In this document: one piece after another, positions 27,607-36,325 of the stretch | Layout of the letters: every line of letters begins with the position of its first letter | Numbering within the stretch: position 1 is the first letter of the stretch | Assembly (NCBI GenBank): GCA_016720805.1 | Contig: JADKJZ010000001.1 | Span: 558,001-622,000 of the forward strand | Direction: 5' to 3' | Origin: Gemmatimonadota bacterium | GTDB taxonomy: Bacteria > Gemmatimonadota > Gemmatimonadetes > Gemmatimonadales > GWC2-71-9 | Length of the DNA: 64,000 bases | Notes under the pieces: generated by a model | Database searches by the model: none | Told to the model about the DNA's origin: nothing | Seen by the model: the letters and a program-made list of their open reading frames with translations, nothing else | Program-made: the position numbers and the translations under genes

Positions 27607-28599
27607 ATGCAGTTCCCGTATCCGACTGGTACCGACCACGTTCCGCTCTTCCTGGCCCCCATGGCCGGGGTCTCGGAGCCCCCCTTCCGCCGGATCTCCC
27701 GTCGGCTGGGGGCGGACGTCGTGCTGTCCGAGTTCCTCAACGCCGAGGCAATCCGCCGGCGGATAACCTCCACCCTCGAGGGGGCGGAGTTCGACGAGGT
27801 CGAGCGGCCGATCGGGATCCAGATCTACGGCGCCCACGCCGACGCCATGGCCCACGCCACGGCCCTGGTGACCGAGCACTACGGACCTGACTTCATCGAC
27901 ATCAACTTCGGCTGCCCGGTCAAGAAGGTCGTCCAGCGGAACGGCGGCTCCGGCTGCCTCCGCGACATGAACACGGTCGACGACATCATCCGCGCCTGCG
28001 TCGCCGCGACCCACCTCCCGGTGACGGTCAAGACGCGGAGCGGCTGGTCCGAGGAATCGCGTGACCCGGTCGGCATCGCGCTCCGGATGCAGGACGCCGG
28101 CGCCACCGCGTTCACGCTCCATGCCCGCACCCGGACGCAGATGTTCACCGGCAAGGCGAACTGGGACGACATCGCCTGCGTCGTCGAGGCGCTGGATGTG
28201 CCGGTGATCGGCAACGGCGACGTGGTGACGGCCGAGGACGCGCTCCGGATGCACGAGCACACCGGCTGCGCCGGGATCATGATCGGCCGGGGCGCCTTTG
28301 GAAATCCTTGGCTCTTCCGTGATGCGCGTGCGCTGCTCAACGGTGAACCGAAGCCGGCCGCGCCCGAGCCGGCGGAGCGCTTCGCGGTGGCACTCGAACA
28401 CGCGCGTCTGGCGCTGCGCCTGCAAGGCAACACGCGCCACACCATGATCGAGTTCCGCAAGCACTTCGGCTGGTATACCAAGGGACTGCACGCGGCGACG
28501 GCCCTGCGCGGGAAGCTCTTCCAGGTCGAGTCGTTGGTGGAGGCCGAGCAGATCTTCGCGGACTACCTCGCCCGCGAATCCTTCGCGACGGCGGCGTGA
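27607..28599 (+). CDS. dusB: tRNA-dihydrouridine synthase
   Basis: FMN- and NADPH-dependent enzyme reducing uridine to dihydrouridine in the tRNA D-loop. The 330-residue TIM barrel starts with the FMN segment PLFLAPMAGVSEPPFRRI, has the catalytic cysteine in DINFGCPVKKVV, and ends with a helical tRNA-binding domain. AGCRGRG-type substrate motifs appear as LHARTRTQMFTGKANWDDI, and VIGNGDVVTAEDA and IMIGRGAFGNPWLF complete the pattern. It resembles the DusB subgroup, but the exact tRNA position is not certain. Its TGA overlaps the corA GTG. Confidence 0.94.
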   Translation: MQFPYPTGTDHVPLFLAPMAGVSEPPFRRISRRLGADVVLSEFLNAEAIRRRITSTLEGAEFDEVERPIGIQIYGAHADAMAHATALVTEHYGPDFIDINFGCPVKKVVQRNGGSGCLRDMNTVDDIIRACVAATHLPVTVKTRSGWSEESRDPVGIALRMQDAGATAFTLHARTRTQMFTGKANWDDIACVVEALDVPVIGNGDVVTAEDALRMHEHTGCAGIMIGRGAFGNPWLFRDARALLNGEPKPAAPEPAERFAVALEHARLALRLQGNTRHTMIEFRKHFGWYTKGLHAATALRGKLFQVESLVEAEQIFADYLARESFATAA

Positions 28600-29513
28600 C
28601 CCTTCATCGCGTCGTCCAGAGCGAGGCGTTCACCTGGCTCGACGTCGTCTCTCCCTCCCGGCTCGACCTCCAGGACCTCGCCCGCACGTACGACCTCCAC
28701 CCGACCGTGGTGGAGGACTGCCTCGATCCGGAGCACCTCCCCAAGCACGAGAAGATCGGCGACGCCACCTTCCTGATCCTCCGGGCCCACGACGACTCCG
28801 CCAAGGACGATGCCTCGTCCATCCAGGAACTGACCCGCAAGGTCGCCATCTTTTTCCGGCCGAACTTTGCGCTCACGGTCCATCGGGTGGACCTGCACGA
28901 AGTGGCCAAGCTGCGCGAGCGGTTTGGCAGCGGCGGCGAAATCACCGGCGAGGCGTGCACGCTCCCGCTGCTGCTCTTCGGGCTCGGCAACAACATCCTG
29001 AGTTCCTACGAGAAGCCGCTGGAACTGGCCGAGCAGCTGCTCGACCAGATCGAGGCGGGGCTCTTTGACGGCGGCCCGCCGCCCTCGCTGGAGCAGGCGC
29101 ACAACCTCAAGCGCCGCGTCTCGCTGATCCGCCGCATCCTCTGGCAGAGCAGTCAGGTGATCAACAAGCTGGTGCCGCAGGCCGAGCGCGCCGAGCCGCT
29201 CTATCAGGACGTGCGCGAATCGGTCGAAGCACTGCTGTTCTGGGCCGATCAGCTGCTTGATGAAGCGAACAACCTCCAGCAGGTGCACCTGGCAGTTGCC
29301 TCGCATCGCAACAACGAAGTGATGCGCGTCCTCACCGTCTTCTCGGCGTTCTTCCTTCCGTTGACCTTCATCGTCGGCATCTACGGGATGAACTTCGCCC
29401 ACATGCCGGAGCTGGCGCAGCCGTGGGGCTACCCGGCGGTGCTGGTGATCATGGTCGGCGTCTCGGCAGCGATCTTTGTGTGGTTTCGGCGGAAGGGGTG
29501 GCTCGGCGGATGA
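28596..29513 (+). CDS. corA: CorA family magnesium/cobalt transporter
   Basis: Homopentameric inner-membrane channel for divalent cations. The 305 residues consist of a soluble N-terminal funnel domain (about 1-240) and two C-terminal helices. The selectivity signature YGMNF is present with the following loop motif MPEL, and the protein ends with a short basic tail (RRKGWLGG). GTG 28596 overlaps the dus stop as GTGA, so the two are translationally coupled. The first gene in the window is a fragment of another protein sometimes linked to magnesium. Confidence 0.95.
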   Translation: MTLHRVVQSEAFTWLDVVSPSRLDLQDLARTYDLHPTVVEDCLDPEHLPKHEKIGDATFLILRAHDDSAKDDASSIQELTRKVAIFFRPNFALTVHRVDLHEVAKLRERFGSGGEITGEACTLPLLLFGLGNNILSSYEKPLELAEQLLDQIEAGLFDGGPPPSLEQAHNLKRRVSLIRRILWQSSQVINKLVPQAERAEPLYQDVRESVEALLFWADQLLDEANNLQQVHLAVASHRNNEVMRVLTVFSAFFLPLTFIVGIYGMNFAHMPELAQPWGYPAVLVIMVGVSAAIFVWFRRKGWLGG

Positions 29514-29515
29514 AC

Positions 29516-29606
29516 GATGATGGATGATCGATGTTCGATAGGCATGCCGCCATCATCCATCATCCATCATCCATCATCCCAAATCGATCATCGACCATCG
29601 ATCATC
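29516..29606. repeat. Compound heptamer repeat between convergent corA and S9 peptidase gene
   Basis: Three blocks share a 7-base period: GATGATG/GATGATC/GATGTTC (29516-29536), four CCATCAT units (29550-29577) and three ATCGAYC units (29583-29603). Arms 29523-29539 and 29590-29606 are complementary at 16 of 17 positions. The S9 peptidase stop codon (29602-29604) lies inside the last block. Confidence 0.8.
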
Positions 29607-31941
29607 GGTTCAGCAGGACTTCCTCCCACAACTTCTGCATCCGACGCTGCGAGTCGCGCTTCGACCACGAGTTCTGCCAGCCGTGGGCCTCGATCGGGTA
29701 GGTGACGAAGTCGAAGTCCTTCCCCAGTTCCATGAGCCGCTGCGTCAGCCGGGCGGCATCCTGATACGTCACGTTGTTGTCGACCAGGCCGTGCTGGATG
29801 ATCAGGCGATCCTTGAGGCCTGCGGCAAAGTAGATCGGTGACGAGGCCCGGTACGCGGCCGAGTCGGTGGCCGGTGCGCCGTTCAGGATGCGAGCGGTGT
29901 ACCAGTGGTTGTAGTGCGCCCAGTCGGTCACCGAGCACTGCGCCACGCCACCCTTGAACACCCCGGGGTGCTTGAAGAGCGCCATCAGCGTGAAGAAGCC
30001 GCCGTACGAGCAGCCGTAGAGGCCGACGCGGTCGGGGTTGACGTTGTACTGCGCGTTGAGGAACGGTACCGCCGCGACGGCCGATGCGACATCGCGATCC
30101 CCCATGCTGCGATACACCGCCGTACGCGTGTCGCGACCATAGCCTGCGCTCGCGCGGTAGTCGAGCACCATGTAGGTGACGCCGAGGTCGGTGAGGTGCT
30201 TGGCATAGAGCGAGCCGCCGTGCGCACCCGAGCCCGAGAACGCCTTGTGGACGCCCTGGGCGTAGCCCGCGCCATGGATCTCCATCACCGCCGGACGATT
30301 GGCGTGCTGCGTGGCAGGCCGATAGACGCGCGCCCACACCGGCTTCCCCTGATCGTCATCGAAGGTGACGAAGTCACTGGTCGGCCAGGCGAGCTTCCAG
30401 AACATGTCGGTGCCACTCTTCGTCACGCGGATCGGCGCCGCCGCAAGGCTGGGCATCAGGTAGAGATCGGCCAGCTCCTTCGGGGTGCTCCAGCGGAGCA
30501 CGGCGCCGTCCTCGCCCGGTGCCCAGACGGCGGTGACTTCGCCCTCGCCGAGGTTGTCGATGCGGGTGCGCGGTCCGCCGTCGGCCGGCATGCGGTAGAG
30601 GTGCAACTCGCTCGGATGTGCCTCGGAGGTGGAGAGGGTCCACCACTTGCCGTCGCGGGAGAGCGAGGCCGAGCGCACTTCCCACTGACCGCTGGTGAGT
30701 GCGCGGCGCGTCCCGTCCATCGCTACCAGCACCAGATGATCCCATCCGGTCTCTTCCGTGCGGATGGCGATGTGCTCGCCGTCCGGCATCCAGGTGAGGC
30801 CGCGCGGCTCGAGCAGCCAGGCGTCGTCGTGCTGGTGGTCGAGCGTCTTCAACTGCTTGCCGGTGGCCGGATCGACCAGGACCACCCAGCGGTCCTTGTA
30901 GTCGAGCGAGGCGAACTCGCCGATCAGGTGTGTCCCCTGGCGATTCCACTGCAGGTCCGTGGCGCGGACCGGCTTGCCAAAGCCGGCGGTGTCGACGAAG
31001 GTGATGGCGACGCTGTCCGGATCGGCCATCGGGTCGACGGGAATGATCGCGGCACGGCTCTGTGCCAACGGCGCGCCCACCTTGGCGCGCGACGTCCGCG
31101 AGATCACGATGCCGGAATCGTTGACGTAGTCCCCGAAGACGGTCGACCCTTCCTCGACCTTCGGCGTGGCGATGTAGCTGACGTACTTCCCGTTCGGCGT
31201 GATCGCCAGATCGCCGATCGTGTCGTCCTTCTTCGGCTTGAGGACGACGGCCGGCATCGCGACACGGTCACGGCGGGCGCGGGCCTTCGCCGAGTCCTGC
31301 TGCTCCTTGCGGCGCTTGACGAAGTCGAAGATCTCGACCTGCTCCTTCTTGAGCTCGGCGGCGTTCTTGTTGTCCTTCGGTGCCTCGAACTTGACGCTGG
31401 TGCGCGTGAGTTGCCGCTCGACGCCAGTGGTCGGGTTGAGCGCGAAGAGGTCGCCGTTCCGCTGGAAGCGCAGCTCGGTGTCGTCTTCCGACCAGCTGAA
31501 GCCGCCACCCTCGAGGCCGGCACGCAGGAGCCGCTCGCCCTTGCCACGCTCCCAGATGCGGAGCTCGTTCCGCGCACTCCAGACGCCGCGACTCCCATCG
31601 CGCGTCCACTGGACGCCGATCGGAATCTTCGTGGCGATCTCCCGACTCACCCCCTCGATCTTCTTCCCGTCACGCGAGACGCGGAACCACGGCGCCTCGG
31701 GGGCCACCGGCTCCGCAGGCTTCACCACGGTGTCATAGGAGAAATAGATCCAGCGCCCCTCGAGGTCCCAGCGTGGAGCGCCGGGAGTGATCCCCAGCCA
31801 GCGGGCGTCGACGGTGGAATCGAGCGGGACGCGGAGCGAGGCGTCTCGGGCGGAGGCATCGAGCTTCGACTGGCGGAGCGGCAGCGTCTGGGCCTGGAGG
31901 GCAGGGGCGACGAGCAGAAGCGCGACAAGCGGCAAGCGCAT
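29602..31941 (-). CDS. Secreted S9 prolyl-oligopeptidase/DPP IV-like peptidase
   Basis: A 779-residue exported serine peptidase. ATG 31941 begins a clear signal peptide (MRLPLVALLLVAPALQAQ); an in-frame ATG at 31980 would precede it without function. A WD40-like beta-propeller region (about residues 40-500) is followed by an alpha/beta-hydrolase domain with the nucleophile in YGCSYGGFF, the acid in HGLVDNNV and the histidine in IEAHGWQ. Such enzymes remove dipeptides or cleave short proline peptides in the periplasm. The charged stretch PKDNKNAAELKKEQVEIF in the propeller is unusual. Its end lies in heptamer repeats. Confidence 0.9.
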   Translation of the reverse strand: MRLPLVALLLVAPALQAQTLPLRQSKLDASARDASLRVPLDSTVDARWLGITPGAPRWDLEGRWIYFSYDTVVKPAEPVAPEAPWFRVSRDGKKIEGVSREIATKIPIGVQWTRDGSRGVWSARNELRIWERGKGERLLRAGLEGGGFSWSEDDTELRFQRNGDLFALNPTTGVERQLTRTSVKFEAPKDNKNAAELKKEQVEIFDFVKRRKEQQDSAKARARRDRVAMPAVVLKPKKDDTIGDLAITPNGKYVSYIATPKVEEGSTVFGDYVNDSGIVISRTSRAKVGAPLAQSRAAIIPVDPMADPDSVAITFVDTAGFGKPVRATDLQWNRQGTHLIGEFASLDYKDRWVVLVDPATGKQLKTLDHQHDDAWLLEPRGLTWMPDGEHIAIRTEETGWDHLVLVAMDGTRRALTSGQWEVRSASLSRDGKWWTLSTSEAHPSELHLYRMPADGGPRTRIDNLGEGEVTAVWAPGEDGAVLRWSTPKELADLYLMPSLAAAPIRVTKSGTDMFWKLAWPTSDFVTFDDDQGKPVWARVYRPATQHANRPAVMEIHGAGYAQGVHKAFSGSGAHGGSLYAKHLTDLGVTYMVLDYRASAGYGRDTRTAVYRSMGDRDVASAVAAVPFLNAQYNVNPDRVGLYGCSYGGFFTLMALFKHPGVFKGGVAQCSVTDWAHYNHWYTARILNGAPATDSAAYRASSPIYFAAGLKDRLIIQHGLVDNNVTYQDAARLTQRLMELGKDFDFVTYPIEAHGWQNSWSKRDSQRRMQKLWEEVLLNR

Positions 31942-32028
31942 GGAGGACCCACGGGTAGGGAGGGAATGGAGGGAAGTCACCTAATATCCATCCTCGGAGG
32001 GAGAGACTCCAGTCTCCATGCGCCGGAC

Positions 32029-32057
32029 TTGCCCAGCGCCGGAGCTTCGGTTACTCT
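32029..32057 (+). promoter_or_regulatory. Predicted ssrA promoter
   Basis: TTGCCC (32029-32034) and TACTCT (32052-32057) are 17 bases apart, and the predicted start falls at 32064-32066, exactly the 5' end of the tmRNA acceptor stem. Confidence 0.6.
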
Positions 32058-32065
32058 TCGGGCAC

Positions 32066-32432
32066 GGGGGCGATCGGCTTCGACGGGTTGGTAGAAGGCA
32101 TCGCCGCGTGCCCAGGTCCGGGGTCCTGGATAATCCCTTCGGAAAAAAACACAATTGCCAACACTGATCTGGCGATGGCTGCGTAAGCTGAGCTTTAAGT
32201 AGTTCGCTTCACGCACCTCCGAGATGAAAGCCCGTCCGGGGCGTTCTGATCGGAATCATTAATCCGGAATAGCGACTGGTGGTCCTCCGACGCCAGAAGC
32301 GAGACTTCAGGAGGTCAACGTTGGGAAGGTCGGCTCGGCACCGGCCCAACGCCAAGTTCGAAGCGGAGCCTACGCACGTAGACGCGGTCCCGGAAATTGA
32401 TTCGGACCAGGGTTCGATTCCCTGCGCCTCCA
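32066..32432 (+). ncRNA. ssrA: Transfer-messenger RNA (tmRNA)
   Basis: Rescues stalled ribosomes by acting first as tRNA-Ala and then as a short mRNA. The 5' GGGGGCG (32066-32072) pairs with CGCCTCC (32425-32431), followed by the discriminator A. The T arm is CAGGG-TTCGATT-CCCTG (32408-32424). The conserved 5' segment GGCTTCGACGGG is present. The tag frame ends at TAA 32184-32186 and reads ...NTIANTDLAMAA, with the resume codon probably the GAA at 32142 or close to it. The terminal LAMAA fits a protease-recognised tail. CCA is not encoded, so it must be added afterwards. A heptamer hairpin follows 8 bases later. Confidence 0.93.
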
Positions 32433-32439
32433 TTTGGTT

Positions 32440-32500
32440 GGTGAACGGTGAACGGTGAACGGGCAATCCCCGCGATCCCGTTCACCGTTTACCGTTTACC
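32440..32500. terminator. Heptamer hairpin after ssrA
   Basis: Three exact GGTGAAC units plus GGG (32440-32463) face CCC plus GTTCACC, GTTTACC, GTTTACC (32477-32500) around a 13-base loop. All 24 positions can pair in RNA if two G-U pairs are allowed. Its position just behind tmRNA makes terminator function likely, though there is no T-run. The units are the complement of those in the 8821-8911 array. Confidence 0.75.
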
Positions 32501-32522
32501 CTCTCCCTGCACGAGACATCTC

Positions 32523-34564
32523 TTGGCCTCTCCACTCGCTCCGCCCGTCGCGCCCCGCCACCCGACCACGACCGTCCGTCACGGTGAGACGCTCCCCGAC
32601 GACTACGCCTGGCTCCGTCAGAAGGAGGACCCGGCGGTCCGTGCGTATCTCGAGGCCGAGAACGCGTGGGCGGACGCGTGGCTGGCACCGACGGCGGCGC
32701 TGCAGGAGCAACTCTACCAGGAGATGCTCGGCCGCATCCGGGAGACCGATCTCTCGGTGCCGTACCGGAAGGGCGATTGGTGGTACTACACCCGGACCGA
32801 GGAAGGGAAGCAGTACCCGATCCACTGCCGTCGGCATGGCTCGCCGACCGAGGGGGAGGAGACGGTGCTGGTCGACCTGAACCTGCTCGCCGAGGGGAAG
32901 CCGTTCATGGCGCTCGGCGACATGGCGGTGAGCGACGATGGCTGGCTCTGGCCTACAGCACCGATGATAGCGGCTACCGGCAATACTCCCTAGCGGTGAA
33001 GGACCTGCGCACGGGCACCCTGCTGCCCGTCCGGCGTGAACGCGTGACCTCGGTGGCGTGGGACAGCGACGGCCAGACACTCTACTACGGCGTCGAGGAC
33101 GCCGAGACGAAGCGCTCGTGTGATGTCTGGTACCACCGGCTCGGCGCGGAGGAGGACACGCTCGTCTTCCACGAGGCCGACGAGGCGTTCAACGTGGGAA
33201 TCGCGCGGACCCGGAGTCGGGAATGGCTCGTGATGTTCAGCGGCAGCCACACGACGTCGGAAGCCCGGGTGCGGCGCGCCGGCACTGCTGACGCCTGGCA
33301 ACTGGTGCTCCCGCGGATCGCCGACCGCGAGTATGACGTCGATCATCACGGCGACCGGTTCTTCGTTCGGATCAACGACACGGGGCGCAACTTTCGCCTG
33401 GTGACGCTTCCCGTCGGGGGGGGGACGCTGGCGGAGGCGACCGAGGTCGTCCCGCATCGCGACGGCGTCATGCTTGAGGGGATGGAGTGCTTCCGCGATC
33501 ACCTGATCGTGCACGAGCGCGAGGACGGCGTGCCCCAGATCGCCGTCCATCGGTTGGCGGATGGTGCGATGCACCGGATCGCCTTTCCCGAGCCGGCCTA
33601 CGAGTGCTATCCGCACGCGAATCCCGAATTCGACGCGACGGTCTATCGCCTTGGCTACCAATCGCTGGTCACGCCGTCATCCGTGCTCGACTACGATCTG
33701 CGCACGCGTGAACGCACCCTCCTCAAGCAGCAGGAGGTGGTCGGCGGCTATGATGCCGCCCGTTTCGTCTCGCGCCGCATCCACGCCACGGCGCCCGACG
33801 GCACGCAGGTGCCGATCTCGCTGGTGCGTCGCGCGGATGTGCCCGAAGACGGCACCGCGGCGGCACTCCTGCATGGCTACGGCTCGTACGGCTATCCCTA
33901 CCCGGTCTCCTTCTCGTCGAATCGTCTCTCGCTGCTCGAACGCGGCATGGTGGTGGCGATCGCCCACATTCGTGGCGGGGGCGAGCTGGGCAAACCGTGG
34001 CACGATGCCGGGAGGATGGGTGAGAAGATGCACAGCTTCACCGACTTCATCGCGTGTGCCGATCACCTGGTCACGCATCGCATCGTGGCCGCGGATCGCC
34101 TCGCGATCGAGGGCGGCAGTGCCGGCGGGCTGTTGATGGGTGCGGTCGTCAACCTCCGCCCCGAGCGCTTCGCGGCAGTGCTCTCGCAGGTCCCGTTCGT
34201 GGACGTGATCAACACCATGTCCGACGCCACGCTGCCGCTCACGGTGGGTGAGTACGAGGAGTGGGGCAATCCGGGCCTCCCCGAGGAGTTTGCCTGGATG
34301 CGCGTGTACTGCCCCTACACGAATCTGTCGGCACGGCCATACCCACCGATGCTGGTGCGCACGGCGTTCAATGACTCACAGGTGATGTACTGGGAGCCCG
34401 CCAAGTACGTGGCACGCATGCGGACGCTCAAGACCACCGACGCCCCGCTGCTCTTCCTCACCAACATGGGGGCAGGGCATGGCGGCGCGTCTGGCCGGTA
34501 CGACCGGCTGCGCGAATACGCCGTCGACTACGCGTTCCTGCTGACGGTGCTTGGCGTGGCATAG
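32523..34564 (+). CDS. ptrB: Oligopeptidase B (S9A), split by a one-base frameshift
   Basis: Cytoplasmic serine peptidase cleaving short peptides after Lys/Arg. The N-terminal frame reads from about TTG 32523 (no better start seen) through DDYAWLRQKEDPAVRAYLE and GDMAVSDDGWL. After 32948 the family sequence continues as LAYSTDDSGYRQYSL in another frame to 34564, so one base, probably a C in CTC-CTG, is missing. The first frame would end at 32993. The catalytic residues lie in the second frame: Ser in EGGSAGGLLMG, Asp in FNDSQVMYWEP, His in GAGHGGASGRYD. No signal peptide. Sequencing error or recent mutation cannot be told apart here. Confidence 0.88.
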
Positions 34565-34569
34565 CCGAT

Positions 34570-34609
34570 GGGACGGGTGCCCCGGGGCGTTGCGGGGCGC
34601 CACCCGCCC
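34570..34609 (+). terminator. GC-rich hairpin after oligopeptidase B
   Basis: GGGACGGGTGCCCC (34570-34583) can pair with GGGGCGCCACCCGCCC (34594-34609) with small bulges, six bases after the peptidase stop. No T-run follows. Confidence 0.4.
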
Positions 34610-34628
34610 GTGCCGCGCCGTCTGGGGG

Positions 34629-34634
34629 TATACT
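34629..34634 (+). promoter_or_regulatory. Candidate -10 box for the lipoprotein gene at 34671
   Basis: TATACT lies 37 bases before the ATG in otherwise GC-rich sequence. I see no matching -35 box. AGAGG (34662-34666) is the ribosome site. Confidence 0.35.
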
Positions 34635-34670
34635 CCGGGTGCTCGCCGACCCTCCTCCCCCAGAGGCATC

Positions 34671-35828
34671 ATGCGCTCCCAACTCCGCGCCCTTCGCCGC
34701 AGCGTGTTCGCCGTGCTCACGATGGCCCTTGCCGCGTGCGGACAGAATCTGGTGGGTCCCGCGGGCGAGGCGTGCGGGGGAGACCCTCACTTCACGGCGA
34801 TTCCCGTGGCGCTTGGCGACATCGAGGCGATCGCCGTCGTGGGCGGGCTCGGTGCGCCCGGGCACACCCTGCCCACGGCGCACACCGGCTTCATCCTCCG
34901 AACCGAAGGCGCCGAAGTTCGCTCTCCCGGCGCCATCCAGATCACCAAGCTCCGCCGGACCCGCTACATCACGTCGCCCAACCGGCAGGGGCACGAGGAC
35001 TACACCGCCGAATTCCAGGTGTGCAAGGATATCTCCGGCTGGTTCGGCCACCTCTCGTCGCTCTCGACCGCGATCCCGGTGCCGGACGGTGGCTGGAAGG
35101 AGTGCGAACGCTACAGCACCGCGCTGGAGTCGATCGAGAGCTGCACCGCGCGCGTCGACAAGGTCTCGCTCACCGCCGGACAACCGATGGGGACGAGCGG
35201 CTTCTCGATCGCCCTCGGCCTCATGGGGCTCGACTTCGGGCTGCTGGACGCGCGCGTGACGAATGCCTATGTGGCGCGATGGCGGTTCCCCGAGCCGGTG
35301 TTGCGATCCGTCTGCCCGTGGGAACGCTTCGACGCGACGATCAAGGCCCAACTCTACACCAAGCTGCGGGACCTGAGCGGCGTGCCGAGGGCATCAAGCG
35401 GGGAGCCGCGCTGCGGAACCATGGTGGTGGACGTCGCTGGGACCGCGAAGGGGGTCTGGGCGCTGCCGAGCATTACGGAGCCGGTGCAAGGGAACGAAAC
35501 CGGCTACATCACCCTGGCGAACTACCCGTACCAGCCGGAAGCCGAGCTCGCGCTCAGCCTCGGTCCGGACATTCTCGGCGCCACCGTGCTGGTGGTCCCC
35601 CGCGCGACGGAGGGTCGCGTCAACCGTCCTTTCGAGCAGGTTACGGCGGATGGGTTGATCTACTGCTACGCCCCTGCGCCGGGGGCCGGTGGTTTCATCA
35701 ACGTCCTGCTGATGATGACCGGGCCGGGTGAGCTCATGATCCGGAAGGTCCCGCAGACGGCCCCGAATATGTGCTCGGCCGACCCGTCGACGTGGACGAT
35801 GGCCGGCGCGACGCGCATGGTGCGCTAG
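34671..35828 (+). CDS. Hypothetical lipoprotein, possibly a degenerate M23-like fold
   Basis: A 385-residue predicted lipoprotein (signal ending LAAC, Cys23). The order of short motifs LGAPGHTLPTAHTGF, a turn near VRSPGAIQITKLRR, EDYTAEFQVCKDISGWFGHLSSL, is reminiscent of LytM/M23 beta-sheet domains (histidine, dG-containing loop, GH near the end), but the full zinc site H-D-HxH is not visible, so it would be non-catalytic if related. The later half has the hydrophobic beta segments typical of binding domains. ATG 34671 has AGAGG upstream. It is convergent with the end of the purine operon. Function unknown. Confidence 0.6.
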   Translation: MRSQLRALRRSVFAVLTMALAACGQNLVGPAGEACGGDPHFTAIPVALGDIEAIAVVGGLGAPGHTLPTAHTGFILRTEGAEVRSPGAIQITKLRRTRYITSPNRQGHEDYTAEFQVCKDISGWFGHLSSLSTAIPVPDGGWKECERYSTALESIESCTARVDKVSLTAGQPMGTSGFSIALGLMGLDFGLLDARVTNAYVARWRFPEPVLRSVCPWERFDATIKAQLYTKLRDLSGVPRASSGEPRCGTMVVDVAGTAKGVWALPSITEPVQGNETGYITLANYPYQPEAELALSLGPDILGATVLVVPRATEGRVNRPFEQVTADGLIYCYAPAPGAGGFINVLLMMTGPGELMIRKVPQTAPNMCSADPSTWTMAGATRMVR

Positions 35829-35845
35829 CGGCGCACCGTGGAGTG

Positions 35846-36319
35846 TCAGCGAGCGTCGCTGTTGCCGAGCCGTTGGGTCTCGCCCGAATCGTCCAGGCGC
35901 GGCGACTCCATGGTCGCCTCGATCGCGCGGACCATCGCGACCGCTGCCATCCGGTCGCTCCGCGCGTAGAACAACTCGAGCCGGGGCCCCTTCGCACCGG
36001 GGACGCCGTCGAAGACGCGCAGGCCCCGCCCGCGCAACACCAGCCGGGGAAAGAGGATGCCCCCGGCCAACGAGACGCCCGCCAGCCAGTCGATGGGCAC
36101 CTCGGCCTCCTCGGGGGCGAACGTCTCGGTCTCTTCCTTCACGCTGCTCAGGCCGACCTCCTCGAGTGTGCGAGTCACCGCCCACTCGAGAACCAGTCGG
36201 TCCGCCTCCAGGTGCAACAGCCCCTCGACCTTGGTGGTGATCGAACGCACCTCGGTCAGTTCCACCGAGTCTTCGTCGGGGATCTTGATCCGGAAGGGAA
36301 GGGGGGCTGGGTAGGACAT
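35846..36319 (-). CDS. Hypothetical protein at the end of the purine operon
   Basis: A 157-residue soluble protein I do not recognise. It is acidic, with alternating beta-like segments (FRIKIPDEDSVELTEVRSI, EADRLVLEWAVTRTLEEVG) and a Gly-rich middle. No signal peptide or catalytic motif is apparent; the early VxGLLHLEADRLVLEW segment could belong to a PH-like or other small beta fold. It begins 6 bases after the DUF2911 gene and is therefore probably the last gene of the long leftward operon. Confidence 0.6.
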   Translation of the reverse strand: MSYPAPLPFRIKIPDEDSVELTEVRSITTKVEGLLHLEADRLVLEWAVTRTLEEVGLSSVKEETETFAPEEAEVPIDWLAGVSLAGGILFPRLVLRGRGLRVFDGVPGAKGPRLELFYARSDRMAAVAMVRAIEATMESPRLDDSGETQRLGNSDAR

Positions 36320-36325
36320 GGCGAA

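Noticed and set aside
32401..32432. Possible stand-alone tRNA gene end (T arm and acceptor)
   Set aside because: The 5' partner of the acceptor stem lies at 32066, and the region between contains the tmRNA core and tag frame, so it is the 3' end of ssrA.
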